Of a stretch of 64,000 nucleotides of DNA, positions 51,286-62,475 are shown piece by piece. Location: NCBI GenBank assembly GCA_020086605.1, contig JACBWW010000020.1:12311332-12375331 (forward strand), in the 5' to 3' direction. This DNA comes from Lanius collurio (lineage: Eukaryota; Chordata; Aves; Passeriformes; Laniidae). How positions within the stretch are numbered: the first letter of the stretch is position 1; every line of letters begins with the position of its first letter. A program made the position numbers and the translations under genes. A model generated the notes under the pieces. It was given only the letters and a program-made list of their open reading frames with translations, made no database searches and was not told the origin of the DNA.

Positions 51286-51549
51286 TTAATGGAAATAGTC
51301 CTGCATCGGCATATTTTTTGATTCGGACATTAACTGTGTCCAAACATTCTTCCAAAAGTCCTTGATAAGAATCAAATCCCAAGAAACATAGAAGAAGTTT
51401 TTAAACAGCCATGCCAAAAAGTGTCTTAGCTCTTTCTGAGCTTGAACTAAGCTAAAGTCTACATATTGCTGTTCCCGAACCTTTTTTAGCTTAAGGTAAA
51501 TGTCTCTTTGTGGTTTGGACAGCCATGAGTCCTTCCATGAGTCCTCCAT
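51286..51549 (-). CDS. Gag matrix-like remnant, betaretrovirus type
   Basis: An 87-residue frame beginning at an ATG with a strong context (A at -3, G at +4), about 100 nt downstream of the 5' LTR, where gag normally begins. It reads SKPQRDIYLKLKKV near the start and DFWKNVWTQLM near the end. This fits the helical layout of the betaretroviral p10/matrix domain (Gag_p10 family): an early QLK-like helix, a hydrophobic FL/W segment, then a W-containing helix. The second residue is Glu and not Gly, so no N-myristoylation site follows the first Met. The frame ends with TAA at 51286-51288, yet the cold-shock frame continues in the same phase beyond it. Capsid, nucleocapsid and all later genes are absent. 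Assignment rests on pattern recognition alone. Confidence 0.65.
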   Translation of the reverse strand: MEDSWKDSWLSKPQRDIYLKLKKVREQQYVDFSLVQAQKELRHFLAWLFKNFFYVSWDLILIKDFWKNVWTQLMSESKNMPMQDYFH

Positions 51550-51649
51550 CGTTCAGAGATGGGACAGCAAAACGAAAGCAAGAAGAGATATTGAGAGTTA
51601 CTCATGAATTATCTTCTCCAGGGATCGTTTGCCCACATTCTCCACCAAT
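51550..51649 (-). other. Proviral leader with primer-binding-site candidate
   Basis: The 100 nt between the 5' LTR and the gag ATG. Two bases after the LTR the minus strand reads TGGTGGAGAATGTGGGCA (51630-51647), which starts with the TGG expected of a tRNA primer-binding site. I cannot assign it to a particular tRNA. Confidence 0.5.
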
Positions 51650-51942
51650 TGTTATAGTACAGGGAATCCTTACAACAATATATAAGACAGCAATGGACAC
51701 AGAAGGAAGGATGAAGCGGTATTTTTGTAGATGTTCAGGGATGATTTTATTTCTCCAGCCGCATGGCTGGAATTCCCAAGCAGACTCCTGGGACCCTGCT
51801 CTCTCCTAGAGCCCCCAGGCACCCCAAACCACCCAATCAGGAACAGGTATGGGGCACACGTGACATGGGGACAGGGACAGGGACAGACTGGTACCCTTCA
51901 GGGTCCCTCCCCCTGGGATTTCAGGGGAAAGGCACCTCCACA
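51650..51942 (-). repeat. 5' LTR of the CSD provirus
   Basis: The partner of 49535-49827. An AATAAA signal lies at 51746-51751 on the minus strand and CTGATTGG at 51833-51840, 82 bases upstream of it and therefore in U3. Fourteen of the 16 differences from the other LTR lie in the 123 bases next to the leader (the U5/R end); only two lie in the other 170. Confidence 0.93.
51833..51840 (-). promoter_or_regulatory. Y-box / inverted CCAAT motif in the 5' LTR
   Basis: CTGATTGG on the minus strand, in U3 of the promoter-bearing LTR and conserved between both LTRs. It could bind NF-Y or a Y-box protein; the element itself encodes a Y-box-type domain. Confidence 0.6.
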
Positions 51943-51948
51943 TATTTT

Positions 51949-54900
51949 CCATCCTCAAATGAAAGGTACAGTTCAGTAATAAAAAACCTATAACCCAAGA
52001 CTGTGCTAAGTTAGAAACAAGGAAAGATTATGGTCTACAGTAGTGGGCCAGTAAGGTACCATTTGCAACACCTGTCATGTATAGCCCTGTAACCACAGTG
52101 GGACCACAAAATTCTCCCTACTGTTTTGCAAGCATGCTCTGCTACTATGAACAGCCATGATTAGAGGTGATATATTAATATAATGCGGGAAAAACCCGTG
52201 AGGGAAAAACAAATCACTTCATCACCATCACCTTTTCCTGTAACATGTACAAGGCAACTTCAGCCAACAGCTTATTTCCTAAGAAGAATCTGAAATACAA
52301 TATAAAATAGATTCTGACACAGAAACACATTAAACAGAGAAAATGCATACTCTGCAAGTCATGGATGGATGCACAGACATACAGATGGGAAACTGATGAG
52401 TGTTTTTATTGGCACCCTGTCATTTATCAACCAGTACCTCATAAAACCAACATCAGAAAATCTACAAATTATGATGCTACTCATAGCTGTACAGGTCTTC
52501 AAGGGTTTGTGAAGAAAAATCTTTGTTCCTCATCTGGTGTGTTTCTTTTGTGGCATCTTTCTCTTAAGAACTGTCCAAAAAGCTTGCCAGATTAAGTTTA
52601 TCTTTTGCATTTCTTACCCTTAGAAAATAGCCTTGTACTTAGAAATATAAATTTCCTTGGAAATCTGAAGGAAGTAATTCAGTATGCAAACAGCACAAGA
52701 TCAGAGGCAACACACACAGTTTTACAAAAAGTTTAAAATTCCTATGTATCCTGTGATCCAATTTTCCAAATGCAAAGTCATTCCTACCAGCATCCTTAAT
52801 AAACTGCTGCACAGACACTTATGTCATTGAAGGAGATGTCCACAAAAAGCTGCCTTTGTTACCAAAAGGACCTTCAACAAGTATCTTCAGACCTAAGTCA
52901 TTGTATACTTCCAGTGAAAAGTAAAGCTTTCCAAGAACAGTATCTACATAAGAAAGAAATCTTAGAAAAGTAAGAAAGAGCCAGAGGATTTAACTATTCA
53001 TACTTCCTTTCTTTTTTACTTGCTTGATAAAATGTTCTGTGAAAAAGCCTTATTATGACCAATCTAAAAGTGAGTACTATTACAGGATCATTAGAGCAGA
53101 AGGCAGCAATTCTTGAGATACTGATTTTGTCTGGGCTGCTGCCAATATCGTTATCCCTGTCATTAGCTCAGCTCTGGTGGCATTAGTAATGACATTTGCA
53201 GAGCCTCACTGGGCTGTTACAATGCCCTGCCAGTTGTTTGTGCCTACTGCAGCTACCTGAGGCATATCTAGTAGTCACATCCTCCTTTCATTGGGTAGTG
53301 TTTACAGAAGTCAAGTGAGAAGAGAGCTTTACACCCTCCATCATCACTATCGTATATTTTGCTTGCTTTTTACTTCAGACTAAATCTGTTTGAGGGATAT
53401 TCCTCAGTGGTTCCTCAGGTTTCCCTCTTTTCAACAGTCTTTCTTACAAAAAGTTATCAGAAATGAGAAGGTTGCCAAGATTAGAGATACTTATTTAGAC
53501 TCCAGAAGAAGCTTCTCCAAACTCTTGGTCTCCTTCATGTTCAGATTTTGCTACTGTTAATTTAAAAGCTGAGAAAGAGTAGGTGTTTTTAAACAGTGAA
53601 GAAGCCAAGTGCATCAAAAGCCTCTGACTGAAGAGAATATTTTGGCTGCTATTCAGAAACTACTACCGTAATTCAATTATTTTAGCTCCAGCTAGGCTTC
53701 AGCATTTTGAAAGAAAGACTGGCACAGGGAGGAGAAACATAGCACTAGAATAGAAAAACTCAAACCCAAATTACAGAAGAAGAATATGTCTCCAATAAAA
53801 TTAAAATATGTTTCACAGCTAATGACAATAAAGCAAGGCTTTTACTACTTTAAAGTTCTCACTCTACTTGAAAAGTTTTCCAATACCTAAGCCATTAACT
53901 CAACAGACCACAGAACAGAAGTAAATTCTGGATGTACATTCCTTGAGGTTCTGAATAATACTTTCCATTTCGTATTCTGATTTTTTTCTGGATCAAATTT
54001 CTTATGATTTATACAAATGTAAACCACAGTGTAGTCTGTGAATTAGAGGCTCAATACAGTATTTTTATCTACTAAATAAAACATAAGCCCTTCACTGTCT
54101 TATTTTGAAGCACATTCTTGCAAGTACCTAGAAAAAAATTAAACTGAATATTGAACATTTTAGAGTATTTGCATGATAAATCGATAATAAAATTAGAAAA
54201 AAAAATTTCTTCCTTATTTCTCAGGTACTATTTTTATTCTTTTAAAGCCAGAAACTAGGGATGTCAGGGTTTTTTTCTGTTATGAAGGCTATAAATAGTG
54301 ATTGTTGATGAGATCAGAAGTTCTATTCTGTGAGCTACTTCATACAGTTAATGGAGACTGATTTGTTAAGCAAAGCTTGACAGGAAATTGCATAGGCAGA
54401 AGAAAGAAAGGAAAGCTCTTTTCCTTTTACTGTCTTCCTCCTTCTCTAATAAACAACCACATTTGGCTACTTAGATTAGATTTAAAGGATAAAGTTTTTT
54501 CTCTATCTTTATCAATAGCATGTAAGGACACGATTCCCTTCCACACTCATGCAATACCCTTCCACGTGTTTTTTTTTTTTCCTTGTGCTTCCTATGAAGC
54601 ACCTCATTAAGGCTGAGGCAACCTTTGGTCACCTGAAGTAGCAGAGCCTTTCATTTTTTCCTAAAACATTTTCTGTCTATTCAGTCTGGTTTTCATCACA
54701 CATTACTCCTAACTTTTGCTGTCCTACCTTCTAGTGACATCACATCTCAAGATTCTCCCTGTGAGGGAGTCACCTCAGTTCCTGTTTTATTAACTTCCAA
54801 GAGGTAAGCCAAAACATTTTCATTTTTTTTTACTCAAACGGCCAGAATTTCCACTCTGCAAAAATCCAGAAGTTTCAGACTCTTGGTGTGCATGGGTATG

Positions 54901-55265
54901 AAAACCAATCAATGGAAGATGATAATTTCCCATGAGCTGGATATTATAAATTTCATTAATTTCTCCTGTGTGGGATATATACTGTTGGCCCAATATGGGC
55001 AGATTAGTGTTTGCTTGGGGAGAACTTTTCCTCATGTTGCTCACACATCTGTGAAAAGGTCAGGTGTCCCAGACAAGCTGACCTGAACCCTCCTCTGTAC
55101 TACAATATATTTGTCCATTTGTCAATACAAATACAGCAAACCAGAACCAATAAAGTTTTTTAATATAAAGGAAGTGAAAACAAGTGGACAGGCCAATACT
55201 TCCATCTCATCTCGTACTGAGATAGGTAGAACTAATAATTTTTTAATACCAAATAGCAACAATAC
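51949..55265. other. AT-rich non-coding sequence
   Basis: I recognise no gene or repeat family in this stretch. Confidence 0.45.
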
Positions 55266-55270
55266 GGTAT

Positions 55271-55897
55271 TGTCCTGGGTTGCAATGTAAAATGTACCCA
55301 AAAGTCTGTATTCTGTCACCATCTTCATAAACTGTTAAAACTGGTGGGACAGTGTTCCCCACCTCCCTCATGACTCATCCCTGATAAGCTCATGAGGCTA
55401 TCTTCTGTTAATGGGCCAGCTGTTGACACCAGGTGGGACGGAGTCCTTTATCTCTCCTATACTATCTCCTGCTAATGGGCCATCACCGCATGACTGATAA
55501 GACTATATCACCCATTGTGAGATGCTCCACCCAGAGGGAGGAACCAAGCCTTCCAGCCTGGATATAAGGGGAGATTTTGAACACCACAGGCAGCCTTTCC
55601 ACTGGATTCTCAGAGGAAGACCAGACCCTTCTACATCGGCACTGGACCTTCAGAGGAAGACGAGACCTTCTCTACAGAGCCACTGCTTCAACGGAACCAT
55701 CACTTCAGGAGGACTGCAGCCACCATTTAAATTGGACTGCTGCTAACCCCCTGACTGTCAGGGGGTCAGGTTTGTACTCTGACTCTGTCAGTGGGTTGTG
55801 GGGGTTTTTTTGTACTATTACATTTATTTTATTTCTTTCTTATTAAATTGTATTTCTGACTTGAAGTCCCTCACTAGTTTGCTTTAAAACTAGTACA
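55271..55897 (+). mobile_element. Solo LTR, 627 bp, plus strand, with 5-bp duplication
   Basis: It begins TGTCCTGGGTTGCAATG and ends AACTAGTACA. It is flanked by identical GGTAT at 55266-55270 and 55898-55902. On the plus strand a TATA box (GATATAAGG) lies at 55561-55569 and an ATTAAA signal at 55842-55847. The TGTCCTGGGTT start and the 5-bp duplication fit avian ERVL or ERV1-type LTRs. No internal genes are present, so it is a solo LTR. A short direct repeat, TCAGAGGAAGAC(C/G)AGACC, occurs twice near 55610-55670. The short open frames across it are not genes. Confidence 0.9.
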
Positions 55898-55902
55898 GGT
55901 AT

Positions 55903-57312
55903 TCATTAAAGCTAATAAAAAAGCCAAAAAAATTTTTCCAATTCTTACATATAGAGTGATAACTTTCATTAAATTCATGCCCCTGTGTAAATATCAGAAA
56001 AATTCTCTTAGTCTAAAGTAAAGAGAAGGAAAGACACCACAAAGTAACCATACACATTCAGAAGATATTCAGCTTACCTATGGACAGTTTCTAATTCTTA
56101 ACACAGTAGCTATACTAGATTGTGGTTTTCCATGGAAGAAAAAATGTCTGGTTTAATCAAAATGAAGAAACGCCAAAGATAAATGACTTCATGATACAGA
56201 ATTTTGTCTCTCTCACTTGCAACCTTTTCCTTACACTTTTCTGGTAAATGCCGTTCTCAAAAACACATGAAAAACATATACATGTTTCTTAAAGTACACA
56301 CACTTCACACAAAAATGTATTTCAAAACTGCTTTCAGGCATTTTATTCACTGTGTTTTCCACCATCTGACAACATTTTTAAGAAAATCCAAGTTCATGCA
56401 AAACAGTTGCAGGACCCAGCTCATGCTAGATATGCAACCAGACTAGTCCAATAACTTTTTTGCACCCTCTCAAGCAATTTCATTCAAGATCCAAAAATAG
56501 TGTTCTTTTGCCATTATTTTAATGTCTATTTTGGTACAATTCAAGTTGTTTGAAAGAAAAGAGTAATTTTAAATGGCTACAAAAATTCAATCATATTCAG
56601 TTGGATAAATATACGAAAAGGTTAAATCATCATTACAGGCTTTCATTTTTACTCCTGCTGATGGCAAAATGTCAGCAAAAGGTTCCCAGCAACACTTCTA
56701 AAATGAGTGCTATTCAAAAGACTAATTCTTGAATGTGAGAGTGGAATCACATCCAGCCTAAGCAGAAGAAAATCACTGCTCTTTCTTCATCTATACAGAA
56801 AATAGCAAACTTTCTTGCTATGTTTAAAAGACTGAAAGGTGCTGGCATCACACACAAATCTGCAAGAATTGAAATGTCATGTTCACTCTGGGAGAGAAAA
56901 GAATCCTCAGGTGCTCATTACTACTAAAAAGTGTTCCCACAGAAACCACACCCCAGGCTTTCTCTACATGACCAACTTTTAAAGGTTAATTAACAATTGG
57001 AAGTGGTAAAAATTTATAACCTACTGCTTATAATTTTTTAATGGTGTGATTTCCAATCTTTTATCATTGGGCTCACACTTGAAATCAAAGTCCCATCTGC
57101 TCACATCTCATAAAACCCTGGGGAAAAAAAAGTAAAATTTAATATTCTAAACCTTTTACTCCATGCTGGAGATACAGAATTCATTTATTTTCCATCCACG
57201 TGCCCCCAGGATGCAGATTCTAAGCACCTTTGAAATAAAGATCCTTGAAAGATCTCTGTCATAAGTTATAACATTTAAGCAAAAAAAAAAAAAAAAAAAT
57301 TTGGAAACAGTA
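55903..57312. other. AT-rich non-coding sequence ending in a poly(A) run
   Basis: I recognise nothing except 19 consecutive A at 57281-57299, shortly before the LTR at 57313. Confidence 0.5.
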
Positions 57313-57904
57313 TGTCATGGCTTAACCCCAGCCAGCCACCAAGCCCCACAAAGCCACTCACTCAGTCCCCTACCATTAGGAACATGGAGAGAATACAAAG
57401 GATAAAAGCAGGAAAATCTGTGGATTAAGATAAAGACAGTTTAACAGAAAAAGCAAAAGCAGCACATAAAAGTAAAGCAAAACAAGGAATTAATTAATTG
57501 CTTTTCATGGGCAGGCAGGTGTTCAGCAATCTCCAGGAGAGCAGGGCCCCATCACAGGTAACTGTAACTTGGGAAGACCAACACCCTTACTTCAAATGTT
57601 CTCCCCTTCCCTCTCCTCTCCACTTTACACACCGATCATGATGTCACATGGTCAGGAGTATCCCTTTGGTCAATTTGTGTCACCTGTCCTGGCTTTGTCT
57701 CCACCCAATATCCCAGGCACCCCCAAAATCCTTGCCAATGTATCAGTACAAAAAGCAGAAAAGGCCTTGGCTCTGTGTAAGCCCTGCTCAGCAATAACAA
57801 AAACATCTCTATGTTATCAAGCCAGTGATTAGTAGAAACCCAAAACAGCCCCACACCAGCCACTGTGAGGAATTTTAACTCTACTGCAGCCAAAACCAGC
57901 GCCA
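57313..57904 (-). mobile_element. ERVL-type LTR, minus strand
   Basis: The plus strand opens TGTCATGGCTTAACCCCAGC, the antisense 3' terminus of a very common avian LTR family. It continues with GTGGATTAAGATAAAGACAG and GATGTCACATGGTCAGGAGT, all in the family's usual order, ending near CCAAAACCAGCGCCA. It is clearly mutated. I could not find a convincing target-site duplication, so the right end may be off by a few bases. Confidence 0.85.
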
Positions 57905-60900
57905 ATAATTCAAAAAATATCTATTACTAGGTCACTTTTGCAATTCAAGGTATATTTCATGTAGAAACTTTGTTATCTTATAAGACTGTTTTAACTTATT
58001 TTCTTCCATACAGTAAACCTTTTTTCCAGTAACTGAGAACTCCAAACTTGAGGCCTTGCATTTGTTATTTTACATGTGAGTGTTGCACGAATCTGCACAT
58101 GCATGTAAGGCACTGCAATTGTGCACAAGAGAAAAGCAACCAGAAATCTCTAGTCCTGAGAGAACGACTCTGTTCTTCTAGTTCGTTGCAACTACTCATG
58201 GCTTGAAAACATTCATCTACATTATAACATTGACTTGCACAATGACTCAACAAACATCATTTGCAAGTTAATTTTCAACCTGAAAACAGTGGCCACCATG
58301 CAGATATAATTCACTGGAAGCGCCTGAACATTCACCACAGGAGGGCAATGCTGATACTACAACAGAAAGGTGTGCACCTGCGTGGGCTCTCATGTCCAGG
58401 CTCCCCTCACTTTCATTTGACTGGATGCAGTTGGCACACTGGAAGCTGTGTCCTCATCACCAATGTGATGATCATGAAAAAGAGTGCTTTTTAACTGAGG
58501 ATCACTGTTATAACAAACTTTCCTTTGGCTCCCAGACTTCTTTCTAGATAGTTCAGGGCATGGACAGAGGAGCTCTTCTGGAAGGGTTAGTGTTGGTTCT
58601 GCAAGTGTGTTTAGCCAAAAATACTGAGAACCATCTATGTGACCAAGTTACAATGCAAAATTTCAAATATTTAATAGCAGAACATTCTTGATATCAATTC
58701 AAATCCTAACCAGGACATTGCCATAGGGCAAACAATCAGATAAAAAAGGAATAAAAATTTCTGTATATTAGCAATCAAGTTTTCTGAAATGTCTCAACTC
58801 ATAGAAAAATTACCTCTTCACAAATATAAGTGGAAGAATTTATTCCTTCCCTATATTTTGATGGTTCCGTGGACCTAAGTGAACAATTGTACCCCATTTA
58901 CTTAAGCTGGTAAAACCAAAAACACTTTGCTTGCATCTCATCTCTAGAATATATTTTATAGTGAAAGGTGTGATATATTTTTTTCAAGAGCACTAACATT
59001 TTGAACCCATGGATATCCATTAGATTTCTACCAAGCAAAACAGTTAAATACTTCTGCTGAAACTTTCATAGCCTAAAAATAACATCACTCCCTACTGCCA
59101 CCAGTGATCTCCACTAAAGGCAGAGTTTGGAGCTTAGATTAGAACAAAATATGGTCAAACTTGAATCTCCAAAAAGCAAAAGATAGAGTATTACAGACCT
59201 CAGACCAAGTCAGCAAGGGAGCTCTGAAACAAGCAACCTACCTTCTCGTGAAGATGTTTCAAAAAACAAAGAGGACACGTCACCTTATCCCACCATGAAA
59301 GCATTTACTCAAATCACAGCAGTAAGAAGTAATATTTAAGAAAGTTTGTAATTTTTTACATTCTACTGGAAACAGAAGTTCCACTTATGATTAATAGCAT
59401 AATCCTGGTGCCTTCTGATCTCACATCACTATAATCTGACATTACCTGACTTCAGCAGAGCTATTATTTCTTGTTTTCTTTTGACTACAGGCAGTCATGT
59501 TATTTAAGAATTAAGAGCTTACTGCTTTTGCATTTCCCTAATATGGCTACTCAGCATAACACTTTTTTTGTGTCTCATATCTATGTTATTTTCTTTAAGT
59601 GCTTGGAATTCAGACAAATGCATTTTGAAATGCCAGGTCTTAGCAGTATATATATGCACACACATGTACCCACTCACGCACTCTGTGCTTACACAGAAGC
59701 AGAGCAAGCATACAAAACAAAACTTTTGCTTTCGGGCACCTTTCTGGTGCAAGTTGTCAGAAAACTGCAGTGAAAGGATCCTGTTCAAGGGTGCTGCATT
59801 AAAGTTCAGTGGCCTCCAAAGGTCACTTGGGCTCTAGGTCTGCCCGCAGGGCAGTCATTCCATAGAGAGTTTCAAACTCTGTGTAAAGTGGGATATATTT
59901 TGGTGCACTGTGACCCCTTCCATGTATCTGACTCCTCCTTGTAGAAACCAGGCCACAAAGCAGTAGGGAGGGCTGCAGAGAAGGAGCAGCACACATTTAT
60001 GTTAGATACCTATCCATGTTCTTAATATAGACATTACATCCTCGGCCTGCCCCTGTGTCAGGCTGCCTGACAATATCCCAGTAGATTCCCTATATCCAAA
60101 GAAACTTTCCTATTTAGGTTGTTTTGCTTTGAACTTGAAAAAAAAAAATTCACCTTTGCTTTCCATGCAGGCTAGGCATTCTAGGTGTGTGCTATTTCAA
60201 GGATCAGAACAAAAAAAATTAGTTAAAAATATACCTAACCCAAAGGTATTTTTTGCAGCAACTGAAATCTTCATTACACAAGGACAAGGGGAAGAGTGTT
60301 GAATCTCAGAGTATCTTTATTTTTAGATGACGGGTACTAATCCCATTACTAATTTTTGAAGTATGGGTAGCTTTAAACCCAGGAGTTGTTCAGCAATGTA
60401 TCTTTTGTCTGAATCTATTACGATTCTACTTATCCTACAAAATATCATAAATTAAAAATATTATTCTTACAGAATTATATATTAAGACTCTTGAATTTGT
60501 TTTTTTTTAGGGGATTTTTTCTACAGTACCATTGTTTTTTGTACATTTTTTCTTTTGCAGATAAGTCAAGAATAACTAAAAATCTGAATACTGTGTTCTG
60601 AACATTATCACAACAGCCAATAGACCTCAAGGGAAATCTGCAACAAGCATCATGGTTTTCTTCCCTCTCTATCACTCTCAGCCATGGGATCAAAAGTTGA
60701 ATCTTACAAGACAAAGGTGACATGTTCATTTTAGGGACAATGACTTCATAAACAATGCATCAGGCTTTTCTTTTTGAAAGGATTTTCAAGTAGACTAGAA
60801 GACATTACTAACAGTGTTTTAGAGCAAATACACTGTTTTTCTTGACTTGTGTGTGCCTTAAACAATCATGAGTTTTGTCTCAAGTTATGTTCATCCATAA

Positions 60901-61639
60901 CATTTTTTTTCCAAATCTTTTCTTTATTCACTGGGAGATGTAGATGGATTCTCACCTTCTGCCTGAAGATGTCTTGATATTTTTTTATGGAGAGGAAAGT
61001 GTGCAAAAATGTGCATCTGCTTCCTGTGTGGCAGAACAGGCTTTTCAGAGTGTGAATATAGTGAAGACTAAAGAAAACTTTCATTATTGTAGATCAGCAG
61101 TTTCTGATACCCACAGCTGCCAATAAATACATTTCTTTTTTCAGGTAACAACACTACATTGCTTTAAATCACTGAAGAGTACATTTCTTTCCAAATTTGG
61201 GAAGTCATATTATGAGAACAGTAACAGAAGTAACTGTCAAACCCAGCTACTTATTTGGTAACTTACATTGTTTATTACTGCTGACAAGCAAATCACGATT
61301 TCTTTTCAGTTTCATAAGTGACACCTCTACAGGTTTTCATCTTTTATAATTTTTTCTCCCCTCTTTGAAGACAGACGTCTTCGTAACAGCATTCAGAACT
61401 ATAAATGCCTTATGTTAAATCAATATCTGTCCATGAGGTTCATTTAATAAAATCTTCTAATAACATTGGTTTTCTTCATAATCACAGCTGTTCAGTCTCC
61501 AGGAAAAATAAAGCAAGTGTTAACTTTAATATTAGTAGTACAGAAAAGTAAAATACATGTTTTATTCAAGGTTGTTACTTCCAACTGATATAAGCAGGAC
61601 AGGTCCTTCATTTAAAAGGCTCAGAAGTTCCCACAGTGA
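57905..61639. other. AT-rich non-coding sequence
   Basis: I recognise no gene or repeat family here. Confidence 0.45.
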
Positions 61640-62475
61640 ATAAAATGGAAGTCCACCAGAAGGTGACTCTGACTGATTAAACAAAACTGGGTAGAATAGA
61701 GAGTCTGCTGCACTGCATAAGTGGTTTGTGCAGCAATTCAGAGGGATCTCAACAAGCTGGAGACATAGGCTAACAGGAACCTCCTGAAGTTCACAAAAAC
61801 GTGCCAAGTCTTGCACCTGGGGAGAACAACCCCAGTTCCCCAGTACTGACAACTGACTGGCTGGAAAGCAGCTCAGCAGAAAAGGATCTGAGGGTCCTGG
61901 TGGACACCAAGTTGAACATATGCCAGCAATGTGCCCTTGCTGCAAAAGAGACAAACAGTGTCCTGGGATGTGTCAGGAGAATGTTGCCACTGCTAGTAAG
62001 CCCAAACCTGGGCTGAGTTCAGTTTTGAGTTCCTCTGTACAAGAGACACATGGTCATACAGAATCAATTCCTGTAAGGAGCCAAGAAAATGTTGAAGGGG
62101 TGGGATCATGAGGAAAGTCTGAGAAACCTGCACTATTTAGTCTAGAGAAGGCTCATATTTTGTTTTATTTGTGTATAGATCTACAGGAAGAGAGGGTGCA
62201 AAGGGGACGGAGTGAGGCTCTTTTCTACAGTGCTCAAGTAACAGAACAAGAGGCAAAGGACATCATCTGAAACAGAGAAGGCTCCAAATGAACATCAGGA
62301 AGTCCCTTTTCACTGTAAGAGTGACTGAGAACTGGCACAGGTTGCCCAAGGAGGTGGAGTCTCCCTCTCTGGAGATATTCAACAGCCATCTGAATACAGT
62401 CTGGGGCAACTGGATCTATGTAGCCCTGCTTGAGCAGGCATCTGACTTCCAACCTCAACCATTCTGCAATTAGAA
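61640..62475 (+). mobile_element. CR1 LINE, C-terminal ORF2 and 3' part, plus strand
   Basis: The plus strand contains AGGGATCTCAACAAGCTGGA, GTGCCAAGTCTTGCACCTGG and a frame with SSAEKDLRVLVDTKLN (about 61870-61920), all CR1 ORF2 C-terminal blocks. It continues into the 3' region: AACATCAGGAAGTCCCTTTT near 62292, then GGCACAGGTTGCCCAAGGAG. It ends near 62475 at TTCTGCAATTAG, without the usual repeat-like terminus. Interrupted by stops and indels, it is a dead copy. The left boundary is approximate. Confidence 0.9.

Larger units (their letters stand above)
49535..51942 (-). mobile_element. Non-autonomous ERVK-like provirus carrying a gag remnant and a captured cold-shock-domain gene
   Basis: A 2,408-bp element with two 293-bp direct repeats (49535-49827 and 51650-51942), each with TG...CA ends. 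The flanks are TATTTC (49529-49534) and TATTTT (51943-51948), a 6-bp target-site duplication with one mismatch, which fits class II retroviruses. In minus-strand order it holds: 5' LTR, primer-binding-site candidate, 100-nt leader, a gag-matrix-like frame from an ATG at 51549, an in-frame TAA at 51286-51288, a CpG-rich open stretch, a Y-box-type cold-shock domain, the stop at 50053, about 225 nt of 3' untranslated sequence, a purine tract and the 3' LTR. There is no protease, reverse transcriptase, integrase or envelope, so it must have been mobilised in trans. Host-gene capture is inferred from this structure. Confidence 0.88.

Noticed and set aside
50739..51365. 208-codon plus-strand open frame, with several overlapping ones in the same region
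   Set aside because: Antisense to the CpG-rich part of the captured gene; long frames on both strands are expected there, and no domain is visible.
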